NCBI GenBank assembly: GCA_907163345.1
Contig: CAJQUN010000003.1
Coordinates: forward strand, 6,304,821-6,368,820
Length of the DNA stretch: 64,000 nucleotides
Direction: 5' to 3'
Origin: Haberlea rhodopensis
Taxonomy: Eukaryota; Streptophyta; Magnoliopsida; Lamiales; Gesneriaceae
The position numbers were made by a program, and so were the translations under genes. Below the pieces are notes generated by a model. That model searched no databases, was not told where the DNA came from, and worked only from the letters and a program-made list of their open reading frames with translations. Shown here piece by piece: positions 1 through 10,259 of the stretch. Within the stretch, counting starts at the first letter, position 1, and every line of letters starts with the position of its first letter.

Positions 1-24
1 GGAAAAGAAAGAAAAGGGGAAAAC

Positions 25-927
25 TGTTGGATTAATAATAATTGGATTATTCGGTTAATAATAAGAGCCCAATAATTATGTTATATTTTGTTAATGAGAA
101 CAAAATTATGGTAAGTTATTATGAAAGGCAATTAGGCTAAAGAAACCCCACATTGAGATTATGATACACTTATGGTTTGTTTATAATGAGATATAAATCA
201 ATAGAGTGTAGTTAAGTAGTAAAGATGGGTGCCCCTCGCGCGCCGTCCGTCCGTCCGCTCCGCTCGGCACGTGCACGGCACGTCACGTCAAGTCTCGTCT
301 CGTCTCGACTCGACTCGCCGTGCAGTCCTATCTTTTTACTACACGGATTTCTGAAATGACTTTTCATATGCCTGACTTTTCATATTCTGCTGAGTATTAA
401 GTTTGAGACTTTTTACCTACCTGCAGAATTGATGTCAGATTTAAGTGTGAGACTTAAATCCGAAATGAATATGATGTTAAGTGTTGAGACTTTTCATCTA
501 ACCCACTATGCATTGTCATTTAAGTTGTGGCCTTTGGTAGGCCTGCTGTTGCAGCTATATAAGCTGCTCCAGCCTCATTCTTTATCTCATCCAGAATTTG
601 CATTTGCATATCATATCATCTTCTTGAGAGTACTACACACTTCTTAGTGTTCGAGTGAGTCTGTCTGGGTTTCTGCTTCAACCCATACAGAGGTGTTTGA
701 GACGTTGTACCTTGGAACTCTCTTGTCCAGGAGGCCAGAAGTTGTAGGCGGGCAATTTAGAGTTTACGGGCACACGGTTTACTGTGGCCTCGTCCAACAA
801 CAAAGTTTTTGCCCAGTTTATTTAAACTGTTTGTTGTAAGTTTTTACTGTTTCGAGTATTTTATTATAACAGAGTATTTGTGATCTTCTGCTTTGTCTAT
901 TTGTTTTTCTAAGAAACAGAACCAACA
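25..927 (+). repeat. 5' LTR of Copia element 1
   Basis: This 903-bp repeat matches 5758-6679 closely. It contains a TATA box, a CG-rich tract (about 227-327) unlike the AT-rich rest, and a good splice donor (GTAAGT, 836-841). It ends in CA after a short purine-rich stretch. Confidence 0.95.
556..563 (+). promoter_or_regulatory. LTR TATA box of Copia element 1
   Basis: TATATAAG lies inside the 5' LTR about 370 bp before its end, and the same motif is at 6308-6315 in the 3' LTR. Transcription would be expected to start roughly 25-35 bp downstream (inference). Confidence 0.6.
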
Positions 928-1092
928 ATCGTAAACTCTAAATCTTTGTTTGTTTTGTTCTGTTTTATCAAAACTCATCTTTCACATTTACTTAAGATAT
1001 TGTTCATGAATTTTTCAAAGGTTTAAACTTACTATTTAAAAAAAAAACTGATTTGATATTATTTGCGCTCTTCTATTTGTGTTCTGTTTTAG
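836..1092 (+). other. Candidate 5' leader intron of Copia element 1
   Basis: A consensus donor (GTAAGT, 836-841) inside the LTR is followed 257 nt later by a T-rich acceptor (ending TTTTAG, 1087-1092). The acceptor lies three bases before the first plausible gag ATG (1096). This predicts a spliced leader joining LTR sequence to gag. It is read from splice consensus only. Confidence 0.35.
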
Positions 1093-1189
1093 CTAATGGC
1101 TGACCAGTTTACCCAACCACCTGCTGTGAATAATGAGATTCCGGTGATCAAAGCTAGCGGTACTGAGGCCGCAATGCCAAAGAAGTCCA

Positions 1190-3115
1190 ATGCCGTTTTC
1201 TCAATTTGAGAAACCGGAAAAGTTCAAGGGTTCCAACTTTAAACGTTGGCAACAGAAGATGATGTTCTTCCTTACCACCTTGAACTTGACCAGGTTTCTG
1301 AAGGAGGAGAAACCGGTGGAGGACAAAGAGGATCCTCAATCTGCTGTGATAGTTGAGTCCTGGATGAGTGCCGACTACCTTTGTCGTAACTACATACTGA
1401 ATTCTCTTGACGATGCACTTTTTAATGTGTATTCCCCCAAGGAGACTGCTAAGAATCTTTGGGAATCGTTAGAGATAAAGTACAAAGTTGACGACGCAGG
1501 CGCAAAGAAATTTGTAGCCGGGCGATTCCATGACTATCGAATGGTAGATGGCAAGAGCGTTGTTGAGCAATGCGAAGAGCTGCAGCTGATATATCATGAA
1601 CTTGTTGCCGAAGGTATGGGGCTAAATGATGCTCTCCAAGTGGCAATGATGATTGAAAAATTACCGCCATCTTGGAAGGACTTCAAGAGCTACCTAAAGC
1701 ACAAGCGAAAGATGATGAGTCTAGAGGATCTTATCAGGAGGCTGCGCATCGAGCACGAGAACCGAAAAGTTGACAAGAAATCATTTGGAATGATTTCCAA
1801 GGCCAACGTGGTTGAAGTTGGGGACAACTCCCATGGGAATAAGCGCAAACGTACTTTTGAACCCAAGGGAGATACTCAGACAAGAAGGTTCACCGGTGAC
1901 TGTTATGTGTGTGGTAAGCCTAACCATAAGGCCAAGGACTGCACTCAACGTCAAAACAATGACGGTAAGAGGAAGATAGTCCCTTACAAAGGCAAAGGCA
2001 AGAGGCCTGCACATGCCCACATTGATGAGGACAATCTGAGCTCTGACATGGATGACATGCATCTGAGTGCTGTGGTATCGGAGGTGAATCTTGTTGGAGG
2101 GAACTCCAAGGAGTGGTGGGTGGACACTGGGGCTACTCGCCACATTTGCGCCAACAAATGGATGTTTAAGACCTATCAACCGGTGAATGATGAGCACTGC
2201 TACATGGGAAATTCAGCAGCCTCAAAAGTTGAAGGCAAAGGGACGGTTGTGCTAAAAATGACTTCCGGAAAAGATTTGACTCTTACCGAGGTGCTCCACG
2301 TGCCAGAGATCCGAAAGAATCTCATCTCCGGAGCAGTGCTGAACAAGAAAGGCTTCCGGCTTGTGTTTGAGTCCGACAAAGTCATTCTGTCCAATGGTGG
2401 TATGTTTGTGGGCAAAGGCTACTTGGCCAATAACCTCTTCAAGATGAGTGTAATGACTTTAGCTCCTAAGGCTAAGTCTAGTGTAGATGTTGAGGTTGAT
2501 GTTAATGCAGCAAATGAGGCTAGCACAAGCAAAAATAATGTAATGACTGTTGCCAATGTGGCTAATAAAACTTTAAAGTTTGATTATTCTTGCGAGTCTT
2601 TACATTTGTTGCATGGTAGATTAGGACATGTGAATTATAAGTCCTTACAAAGGCTAATGTCTCTTAATCTATTGCCTAAATTTAACATCAATCATAAACA
2701 CAAGTGTGAGACCTGTGTAGAGGCCAAATTAACCAAGTCATCATTCCACTCCATTGAGCGAAGCACCGAACCATTAAACTTGATTCATAAGGATGTATGC
2801 GATCTAAAGTATGTACAATCTAGAGGCGGTAAAAATTATTTCATAACATTTATCGATGATTGTACAAGATATTGTTATGTCTACTTAATGAGAAGTAAAG
2901 ACGAAGCAATTGATATGTTTATTCACTACAAGAATGAAGTTGAGAATCAACTTGATAAAAAGATTAAAATTCTTCGAAGTGACCGGGGTGGTGAATATGA
3001 GTCACCATTTGCACAAATATGTGCTGAGAGTGGCATTATTCATCAAACAACTGCGCCTTATTCTCCCGAGCAAATGGTATTGCTGAAAGGAAGAATAGAA
3101 CGCTTAAGGAAATGA
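1190..3115 (+). CDS. Copia gag-protease-integrase frame (truncated by frameshift)
   Basis: This 641-codon frame has a Copia gag domain (about residues 1-200), a CCHC zinc knuckle (residues 238-251, CYVCGK..HKAKDC), an aspartic protease with the D-T-G active site (D312), the GAG-pre-integrase zinc region with paired Cys (CETC), and the first part of the integrase core including the first Asp (HKDVCDL) and the DRGGEY Asp. The likely true gag start is the ATG at 1096, but that frame ends at a TGA near 1207, so a +1 frame change near 1190-1205 separates it from this ORF. At the 3' end the frame is lost in the A-run at 3072-3074, just before the integrase catalytic Glu. The frame then runs into a stop at 3115 while the rest of pol continues in another frame. 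Confidence 0.85.
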   Translation: MPFSQFEKPEKFKGSNFKRWQQKMMFFLTTLNLTRFLKEEKPVEDKEDPQSAVIVESWMSADYLCRNYILNSLDDALFNVYSPKETAKNLWESLEIKYKVDDAGAKKFVAGRFHDYRMVDGKSVVEQCEELQLIYHELVAEGMGLNDALQVAMMIEKLPPSWKDFKSYLKHKRKMMSLEDLIRRLRIEHENRKVDKKSFGMISKANVVEVGDNSHGNKRKRTFEPKGDTQTRRFTGDCYVCGKPNHKAKDCTQRQNNDGKRKIVPYKGKGKRPAHAHIDEDNLSSDMDDMHLSAVVSEVNLVGGNSKEWWVDTGATRHICANKWMFKTYQPVNDEHCYMGNSAASKVEGKGTVVLKMTSGKDLTLTEVLHVPEIRKNLISGAVLNKKGFRLVFESDKVILSNGGMFVGKGYLANNLFKMSVMTLAPKAKSSVDVEVDVNAANEASTSKNNVMTVANVANKTLKFDYSCESLHLLHGRLGHVNYKSLQRLMSLNLLPKFNINHKHKCETCVEAKLTKSSFHSIERSTEPLNLIHKDVCDLKYVQSRGGKNYFITFIDDCTRYCYVYLMRSKDEAIDMFIHYKNEVENQLDKKIKILRSDRGGEYESPFAQICAESGIIHQTTAPYSPEQMVLLKGRIERLRK

Positions 3116-5196
3116 TGAATGCAATGCTTATAAGTTCCGACTTACCTCGAAATTTGTGGGGAGAAGCTCTGCTTTCTGCCAACTATGTGCTAAACAGAGT
3201 ACCACATAAGAAGTTGGATAAAACGCCTTATGAATTGTGGAAATGTCGCTCACATAGCTACAAGTTTTTAAGGGTTTGGGGCTGTCTAGCAAAGGTACCA
3301 ATTCCTCCTCCTAAACGGACTAGGATAGGACATAAGACAGTAGATTGTGTATTTATCGGATATGCGCAAGATAGTAGTGCCTATCGTTTTCTGGTGCATA
3401 AATCAGATAATGCAGAAATGCATGTAAATACTATCATTGAGGCTAGGGATGCTTCGTTCTTTGAGGAAATCTTTCCCCACAAAACTCCGACAATGCCTGA
3501 AACCAATGTTGAGAGAAATGTGGGGGATAGAGAATCTCAAGAGAATGTAGAATCGCCTAGACGAAGCAAAAGAGCGAGAAAAGAGAAATCTTTTGGCTCG
3601 AATTTTCTAACATATCTGTTGGAAAAAGATCCGACTACTTTCAAGGAAGCAATGTCTTCACAAGACTCTGATCTTTGGAAAGAAGCGGTGAACAGTGAGA
3701 TAGAATCTATCTTACATAATCATACTTGGGAACTAGTGGATCTTCCTGCAGGTTGTAAACCACTAGGCCACAAGTGGATCTTCAAGAGGAAGATGAAAGC
3801 TGATGGTACTGTAGATATGTACAAGGCTAGAATTGTAGTCAAAGGCTACAGACAAACTGAAGGTGTTGATTATTTCGACACATACGCTCCTGTATCCCGG
3901 AAAACATCTATAAGGTTGATAATTGCATTTGCTGCATTATATAACCTAGAGATCCATCAAATGGATGTTAAAACGGCTTTTCTAAATGGAGAGTTAGAAG
4001 AGGAGGTTTACATGGAACAACCTGAAGGGTTTGTAGTTCCAGGTAAAGAAACGAAGGTGTGTAAACTTGTGAAATCCTTGTATGGATTAAAACAAGCACC
4101 TAAACAATGGCACGAAAAATTTGATAGCGTCATGCTTTCAAATGGGTTTAAAACAAACCAATGCGATAACTGTGTCTACGTGAAAGGAGACAATACAAAC
4201 TATGTAATAGTATGTCTATACGTGGATGACATGATAATTGTTGGTAATAACGATAACATCAAAATTACCAAGAAAATGTTGTCACGAAATTTTGAGATGA
4301 AAGACCTAGGTCTTGCAGATGTGATTCTTGGAATGAAGATCACCAAACATGCAGATGAATATTTTCTCTCCCAGGGTCATTATGTTGAGAAGATACTTGA
4401 CAAGTTTGACAAGGGAAATAATACCATCGCTAGAACACCTATGGAAGTGGTGTCAAATCTTTGCAAGAATCACGGAGAAGGTGTGCAACAGCTTGAGTAC
4501 TCTAGAGTCATAGGCAGTCTAATGTACCTCATGGATTGCACTAGACCTGATATAGCTAATTCTGTCAATACATTGAGCAGATATACGAGTAATCCCAGTT
4601 ATGAGCACTGGAAGGCAGTAGTTCGAGTTCTTAGATATCTAAGATATACTTCTAACTACGGACTACATTATACGAGATACCCAGCAGTAATTGAAGGGTA
4701 TTCAGATGCGAATTGGATATCGGACTCCAAAAATATAAAATCTACGAGTGGATATATATTTATAATTGGCGGTGCTGCTAATTCATGGAAATCATGCAAA
4801 CAGACATGCATTGCTAGATCAACTATGGAATCTGAGTTCATAGCTTTAGATCTTGCGGCAGAAGAAGCTGATTGGCTTCGGAGTTTCTTGGAGGATATTC
4901 CAATGTGGTCAAAACCAATGCCACCCATTAGTTTGCACTGTGATAGTCAGTCAGCTATGGGAAGAGCACATAACAATGTGTATAATGGGAAATCACGACA
5001 CATTCGTCGGAGACATAAATCCGTGAGAAATTTACTAAAAACCGGTGTCATTTCTTTAGATTATGTGAAGTGTATAGAAAACATTGCTGACCCATTTACG
5101 AAAGGTCTGACAAGAGACCGAGTAGAGGTTTCATCGAGGGGAATGGGGTTGAAGCCCATGAAATTGATTTCCAACCATGATGGCAACCCAACCTGA
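3112..5196 (+). CDS. Copia integrase C-terminus, reverse transcriptase and RNase H
   Basis: This 694-codon frame continues pol of element 1 after the frameshift near 3073. It starts with the integrase C-terminal part, then a linker rich in R/K/E, then the RVT_2 reverse transcriptase (about residues 215-460; QMDVKTAFLNG block and YVDD catalytic box at residues 370-373). It ends with an RNase H region (about 525-670, with the SRHI motif typical of Copia). Reverse transcription and RNase H motifs look intact. It has no start of its own; in an intact copy it would be one polyprotein with the frame before it. Confidence 0.88.
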   Translation: MMNAMLISSDLPRNLWGEALLSANYVLNRVPHKKLDKTPYELWKCRSHSYKFLRVWGCLAKVPIPPPKRTRIGHKTVDCVFIGYAQDSSAYRFLVHKSDNAEMHVNTIIEARDASFFEEIFPHKTPTMPETNVERNVGDRESQENVESPRRSKRARKEKSFGSNFLTYLLEKDPTTFKEAMSSQDSDLWKEAVNSEIESILHNHTWELVDLPAGCKPLGHKWIFKRKMKADGTVDMYKARIVVKGYRQTEGVDYFDTYAPVSRKTSIRLIIAFAALYNLEIHQMDVKTAFLNGELEEEVYMEQPEGFVVPGKETKVCKLVKSLYGLKQAPKQWHEKFDSVMLSNGFKTNQCDNCVYVKGDNTNYVIVCLYVDDMIIVGNNDNIKITKKMLSRNFEMKDLGLADVILGMKITKHADEYFLSQGHYVEKILDKFDKGNNTIARTPMEVVSNLCKNHGEGVQQLEYSRVIGSLMYLMDCTRPDIANSVNTLSRYTSNPSYEHWKAVVRVLRYLRYTSNYGLHYTRYPAVIEGYSDANWISDSKNIKSTSGYIFIIGGAANSWKSCKQTCIARSTMESEFIALDLAAEEADWLRSFLEDIPMWSKPMPPISLHCDSQSAMGRAHNNVYNGKSRHIRRRHKSVRNLLKTGVISLDYVKCIENIADPFTKGLTRDRVEVSSRGMGLKPMKLISNHDGNPT

Positions 5197-5757
5197 ATTG
5201 TAAAATCCAATTTGCAGGTTCAATGGGAAAACCGAATTGTGGGGGGGATCGAACAAAGCACTCGGGAAATTGAGTTCCTTACCTATTCCTGTGATGAAAG
5301 AGTGATAGACCTGTACTTTGGGAAGGCTGAGCTCATGCTCTTAATGATTCTTCTATCTCGAGATGATAAAGTGGGGTATTACAGGATACTCTTTAGGAGA
5401 AATCACCTATGTCGAATGTGAAGGGGCCGCTTCTATGAGATGACCTGAGGGCTAAATCTCTAGAGCATTCGATGAAACATCCAAGGCAGTCCAGGGCCAA
5501 AATGGACAACAACGAAAGAACCAATAATAGTGTGGAGATGAAGCTGTGTGAGTATTGTTGTCTTGTTATACATAAAACGTCGAACAGTTCAAGGCATCGC
5601 GTCCACTGGTTGACAAGTATATCCGATGATATTGTACTAAGGAAGGTTCAAGGTTAATCACCACCTATCCTGATGCAGTGGATTCTCAAAATACTCTCAA
5701 ATCTTCATCTAGGTGCATTGTGTAATTTTTTCGCCATATTGCATTCATGTGGGGGAT
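5197..5757 (+). other. 3' untranslated part of Copia element 1 with polypurine tract
   Basis: About 560 bp between the pol stop and the 3' LTR with no Copia domain. It ends in the polypurine tract GTGGGGGAT (5749-5757), the expected plus-strand primer next to the LTR. Short open frames here have no family features. Confidence 0.7.
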
Positions 5758-6679
5758 TGTTGGATTAATAATAATTGGATTATTGGGTTAATAATAAGAG
5801 CCCAATAATTATGTTATATTTTGTTAATGAGAACAAAATTATGGTAAGTTATTATGAAAGGCAATTAGGCTAAAGAAATCCCACATTGAGATTATGATAC
5901 ACTTATGTTTTGTTTATAATGAGATATAAATCAATAGAGTGTAGTTAAGTAGTAAAGATGGGTGCCCCTCGCGCGCCGTCCGTCCGTCCGCTCCGCTCGG
6001 CACGGCACGGCACGTCTCGTCTCGACTTGACTCGACTCGCCTCGTCGCGCCGCGCCGCGTCGCTGCCGCGAAGGCAGTCCTATCTTTTTACTACACGGAT
6101 TTCTGAAATGACTTTTCATATGCCTGACTTTTCATATTCTGCTGAGTATTAAGTTTGAGACTTTTTACCTACCTGCAGAATTGATGGCAGATTTAAGTGT
6201 GAGACTTAAATCCGAAATGAATATGATGTTAAGTGTTGAGACTTTTCATCTAACACACTATGCATTGTCATTTAAGTTGTGGCCTTTGGTAGGCCTGCTG
6301 TTGCAGCTATATAAGCTGCTCCAGCCTCATTCTTTATCTCATCCCGAATTTGAATTTGCATATCATATCATCTTCTTGAGAGTACTACACACTTCTTAGT
6401 GTTCGAGTGAGTCTGTCTGGGTTTCTGCTTCAACCCATACAGAGGTGTTTGGGACGTTGTACCTTGAAACTCTCTTGTCCAGGAGGCCAGAAGTTGTAGG
6501 CGGGCAATTTAGAGTTTACGGGCACACGATTTACTGTGACCTCGTCCAACAACAAAGTTTCTGCCCAGTTTATTTAAACTGTTTGTTGTAAGTTTTTACT
6601 GTTTCGAGTATTTTATTATAACAGAGTATTTGTGATCTTCTGCTTTGTCTATTTGTTTTTCTAAGAAACAGAACCAACA
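5758..6679 (+). repeat. 3' LTR of Copia element 1
   Basis: This 922-bp copy of the 5' LTR is 19 bp longer, and all of the extra length is in the CG-rich tract (about 5961-6080). Aligned positions outside that tract differ at about 12 sites. It is followed by the target duplication AAAAC. Confidence 0.95.
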
Positions 6680-6684
6680 AAAAC

Positions 6685-7180
6685 AAAATCCTCTCCTCAG
6701 GAAAAGTGAGAGAGTGAAAGGAGGCAAATTTGAGGGACATGGAATCCTCATGAGCTCTCATACAATTTCTTCCTTTTTATATGATTTGAGCCATATATAT
6801 ATATATACAAACTTAATGTTAAAATATAATATTTTAAATAAAAATATATAAACTAGCATACATACAATTTCAAACCAAATATATTGACTTGGTCCAAACG
6901 TGAGACCTAACCAAATCTATACAAATATTTTCCATGTCAAACTGGAAAAAATAAACAAACTATATTTTCCATACAGTTCAAGTTTTTTAAAGTAAAATCT
7001 TGCTTTTTGGTGATGCTTTAAATGATTTTAGATTGAGTTGTAATAAGTTTGACCGAATTGACTGTGATTGATGACCTTAAACTAAAGTTAGCCTACTCTT
7101 CAAATTCCCTCTTTTCTTTGTTTTCTTTTTCTTGAATTACCTGGCGTCACTCGAAAATCATGGAACCATTGTTTTTTAAG

Positions 7181-7236
<56 letters not shown>

Positions 7237-8507
7237 TCTTCTTTGGGTACGAGTGCTATTTGGCTTCTTCTTTCCTTTTTTTCCTTCCTCGAGCGACAGA
7301 CTTTGTTCATTTCCTTCACTTCTATTCTCTAGAAATTTGTGGGGTTTTGTTTTATCCTAGATTTATACTGTCAGTTTAATCTTTGTTTACATTTACAGGA
7401 TTTGAAATCATGGGATTCTTTGTATTTGAGTAATGTACCTTCTACCAGAAAAGAAAATAAAATCCGACTTGTTAAGCCACTCAAACCCTTTCGTTAAAAA
7501 GGCCGTGTTTGACTTATTTTGTTTTACTTATTATTCTGTTTAGGTTTGTTTGGGGTTCGGCTATTAGTTTCGCTCTGGTTTATACTTGTCAAGTTAGCGA
7601 TTCTTTACTACTTGATATATCGTTTGTTTTATGCTAAAAAACAAATTTTTTTGTTTCTTCATAACATAAAAAATTATTTTTTATTTTCCACCACAGTTTT
7701 ATTGAATTTTGGCGTACAATGTATGATACTCTCGGGACCATACAACAATATACATACAGACATATAGAACTTACCGATGCTCCCCCTACACCTTACAGTG
7801 AACAAAGCCACATGATATTTGAAGCTCACCATTTGAATGATGGTCCTTCGGACCCCTCAATCATCCTATGGGGTCGTTTTGGCCATTTACTGATTTATTT
7901 ACTGATTTATTTAGAAGATAATGCAAAATCATATTTTTTTAGTAACTACAAATTTCGAAATTATTTTAAATTATCGGTGCATCTTTTCTAGGTAGTGTAA
8001 GGGGGAACAGGAAATCTTGTTTGTATTGGATTGCTGTATTTTGTATTATTATTTATACCTTGATATTGCTCGTGGGTTTTCGGAGAATGCGACATCGGAG
8101 TGGATGTTGGTGTTTTGAGATTTCATTGGAAAGTGGATTTTACGACATTAATCAATACTTATCATGATATTTAGTGGCATCTAATACGAACCAAAGACCA
8201 AGTTTCATCATAAAGTATAGATTGTTGTAACAAGAATTCAAGTTACGACACTTGATTTTTGGGACCGTGGGATCCATATATTAACATGTGGACTCTATGA
8301 CCCAAAATGCATTAGGGTCGTTGGATTGACATTAAGACAATCTCCGAATTTCCAATATTTTGACGACCATCCTTTTCCATCCTATGTGGATGCCATGCTC
8401 TATAATTATTTCATTCTCCAAGAATGTTTCATTTTCCTCTTAATGAACCATAGATGGATACAACTGTATTGTTCATATCTCCAAACAAAAAAAAGTTGAA
8501 AATGATA
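6685..8507. other. Intergenic AT-rich DNA without a recognisable gene
   Basis: No open frame here has family features. The stretch contains a TA microsatellite (7183-7231). Near 6870-6950 there is a fragment resembling the 3' half of the MITE family described at 40311-40479 (shared ATACAA..ATTTTTCC-like end). Confidence 0.6.
7183..7231. repeat. (TA)n microsatellite
   Basis: About 24 uninterrupted TA dinucleotides. Confidence 0.95.
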
Positions 8508-8835
8508 TCTATATTATATATAATGTGAGAGTGAACTAGACAGATATTTGGTGAGGCTTTTTTGAATATCCTTAAATTACCGAACCTCCCACTAATTTTT
8601 TAAAATTAACTTTATGTTCTGTTGTTAGATTAGCTATCGTGAAACGTGCCAAAACTATCGGATCCTCAAAGATAGGTGGCAAACTCAATCCTCTAAATCA
8701 TATCAACATATTCTCAAACATTTCATAATATATAAGTAGGTAAATTTTTTAAAAAAATCTATTATTGTACAATTACATCAAAATTTAAATTTAAAAAATT
8801 GTACAAGCATGCAACGCGTGCAAATTGACACTAGT
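8508..8835 (+). mobile_element. Probable short non-autonomous Helitron
   Basis: The segment starts TCTATATTATATATAAT, a 5' end typical of plant Helitrons, with A just before it. It ends in CTAGT (8831-8835, fits CTRRT) followed by T. Nine bases before the end code is a 6-bp hairpin with one G-T pair (8807-8821, GCATGC-AAC-GCGTGC). Insertion between A and T without target duplication is the Helitron rule. At 328 bp it carries no coding sequence. Confidence 0.55.
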
Positions 8836-9256
8836 TATAAATTAATTATGAGTACCTGGAATGAATATACTGATGACAATGTATAACCTTGAAAAAAATC
8901 CAATGAAAAATTAATTCATTAATTAATAATAAGTAATGAGACATCTCACAATATTTATTTAAATTTCGTGTATTTAACTTAATGGTATATATAATTACAC
9001 GTCACTAATCCATGGATTTGCTTGTTAATTACCTAATTTTTTGCAAGCTGTTTAATTTGGTGTATAATGAATAATTAATAAGTTGTCAAAATTTAATGCA
9101 TACACAAAATAATAAAATTGATTAATGGGTATTCACAGTAGTTTTATTGAAGAGGAGAAGTGTAATTTACATTTTGACCAATCAAGTATGGATACTTGGA
9201 TTAAAAAAAAAAAAAAGAATGGATTCTTGGAGTAAGAGCATCGATAAGGTCTTTTT

Positions 9257-9350
9257 GGGAAGATGCTTTATGTACATAATTTGAGCTCCACCTATGAACC
9301 AACTCAATATGATTGGTTTAAAATAGTTTGTATATTAGCTTATATATATT
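9257..9350 (-). mobile_element. MITE fragment, same family as 40311-40479
   Basis: On the minus strand this resembles the 3' half of the elements at 40311 and 44499: an ACCAATCAT block, a TTGGTTCATA block, an AGCTCAAA block and an end close to CTTCCC. The other half is not evident. Confidence 0.35.
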
Positions 9351-9842
9351 TTTATTTAAAATGTATTGTATTTTAATATCGAGTTGCTGTATAAATATTC
9401 TCAATCCGGGTGCATACATGTATGTTCCGTCTTTTTTGTATATTAAGTTGATTTATTCCAATTTTGTTTATCAGGAAAATTTTATGAATATCCAAACACA
9501 AAATAAAAGTGTATTTTAAAAATTAAAAATAGTTACTCTACAAATCTTATAGAGAATAACATAGGTATAGTATGAATGTAGAGGAATCAGATTCAGGCAA
9601 TAGATGGCAAGTACCTCAAAAAATGTATTTTTAAATACCTGTAAAATTGCATTGTCGCTTTAAAATTATATTTTGATCCCTTAAAACGAAATATTTTACT
9701 AGTGTAGTTGCGTGACTGGCTTCCAAAAACTCTACCCAAATGCAAGCCTTTCATTCAAATGGTAAACCTTGAAAATGTACTTGTTTGTATGGTTTGGGCC
9801 CTCATTGGCCTTTTCATATATATTTGATATTGTTCTTAAAGG

Positions 9843-10245
9843 TGTTAATAATTAATATTAATTTGGTTAATATATTATTAAGATAATATCAAGAATATTT
9901 AATCCAGAAGATTGCGCACTATCTGGATAACCACCCACTATCTTTAAGTGGGGTAATTGTGTCAAACTCTAAGTCTTTGATGGCAAGACACTTATATAAA
10001 TAGGACACTGCGGGGGGTCCCTAAGCCAAGCAATTCACTTCATAAAATACACCATCTATTAGAATTGCATTAGGTTTAGAAGAGCCCTCTTGCATCTCAA
10101 TTCATCAGATCTGTCTGGATCAAACTGCATATCAATGGCTGGAGGTAACATTGATCTTGAACTTTTATTTCTGCATATTCGATTTGTGTGCCGTATGTTT
10201 AGGTACATTGAAAATCGATTTAGTATTCATGTTAAAGATCTAACA
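9843..10245 (+). repeat. 5' LTR of Copia element 2
   Basis: 403-bp repeat with a TATA box at 9993-10000 and an ATG (10135) followed ten bases later by a GTAACA splice donor. Nearly identical to 16268-16671. Confidence 0.96.
9993..10000 (+). promoter_or_regulatory. LTR TATA box of Copia element 2
   Basis: TATATAAA followed by TAGG sits about 140 bp upstream of the LTR ATG, so a transcript starting about 30 bp downstream would include that ATG. The copy in the 3' LTR is intact too. Confidence 0.65.
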
Positions 10246-10247
10246 TT

Positions 10248-10259
10248 TGATATCAGAGC
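10248..10259 (+). other. Primer binding site, initiator-Met tRNA type
   Basis: TGATATCAGAGC differs at one position from the usual TGGTATCAGAGC and lies two bases after the 5' LTR. Confidence 0.8.

Larger units (their letters stand above)
25..6679 (+). mobile_element. Complete Ty1/Copia LTR retrotransposon (element 1)
   Basis: Two long direct repeats (25-927 and 5758-6679), each starting TGTTGG and ending ACCAACA, flank a gag-pol region in Copia order: gag, protease, integrase, reverse transcriptase, RNase H. The 5-bp target duplication AAAAC is perfect (20-24 and 6680-6684). A polypurine tract (5749-5757) abuts the 3' LTR. Right after the 5' LTR I see no clear initiator-Met tRNA primer site. 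The LTRs differ at about a dozen aligned positions plus a length change in one CG-rich tract, so the insertion is fairly recent (inference). The coding region is broken in two places, so the copy is not autonomous as read. Confidence 0.95.

Noticed and set aside
429..647. 72-residue open frame in the LTR, also at 6181-6399
   Set aside because: Found twice only because the LTRs are duplicates; it spans the TATA box and has no family features.
5931..6152. Arg/Ala-rich frames on both strands
   Set aside because: Products of the CG-rich pentamer tract of the LTR.
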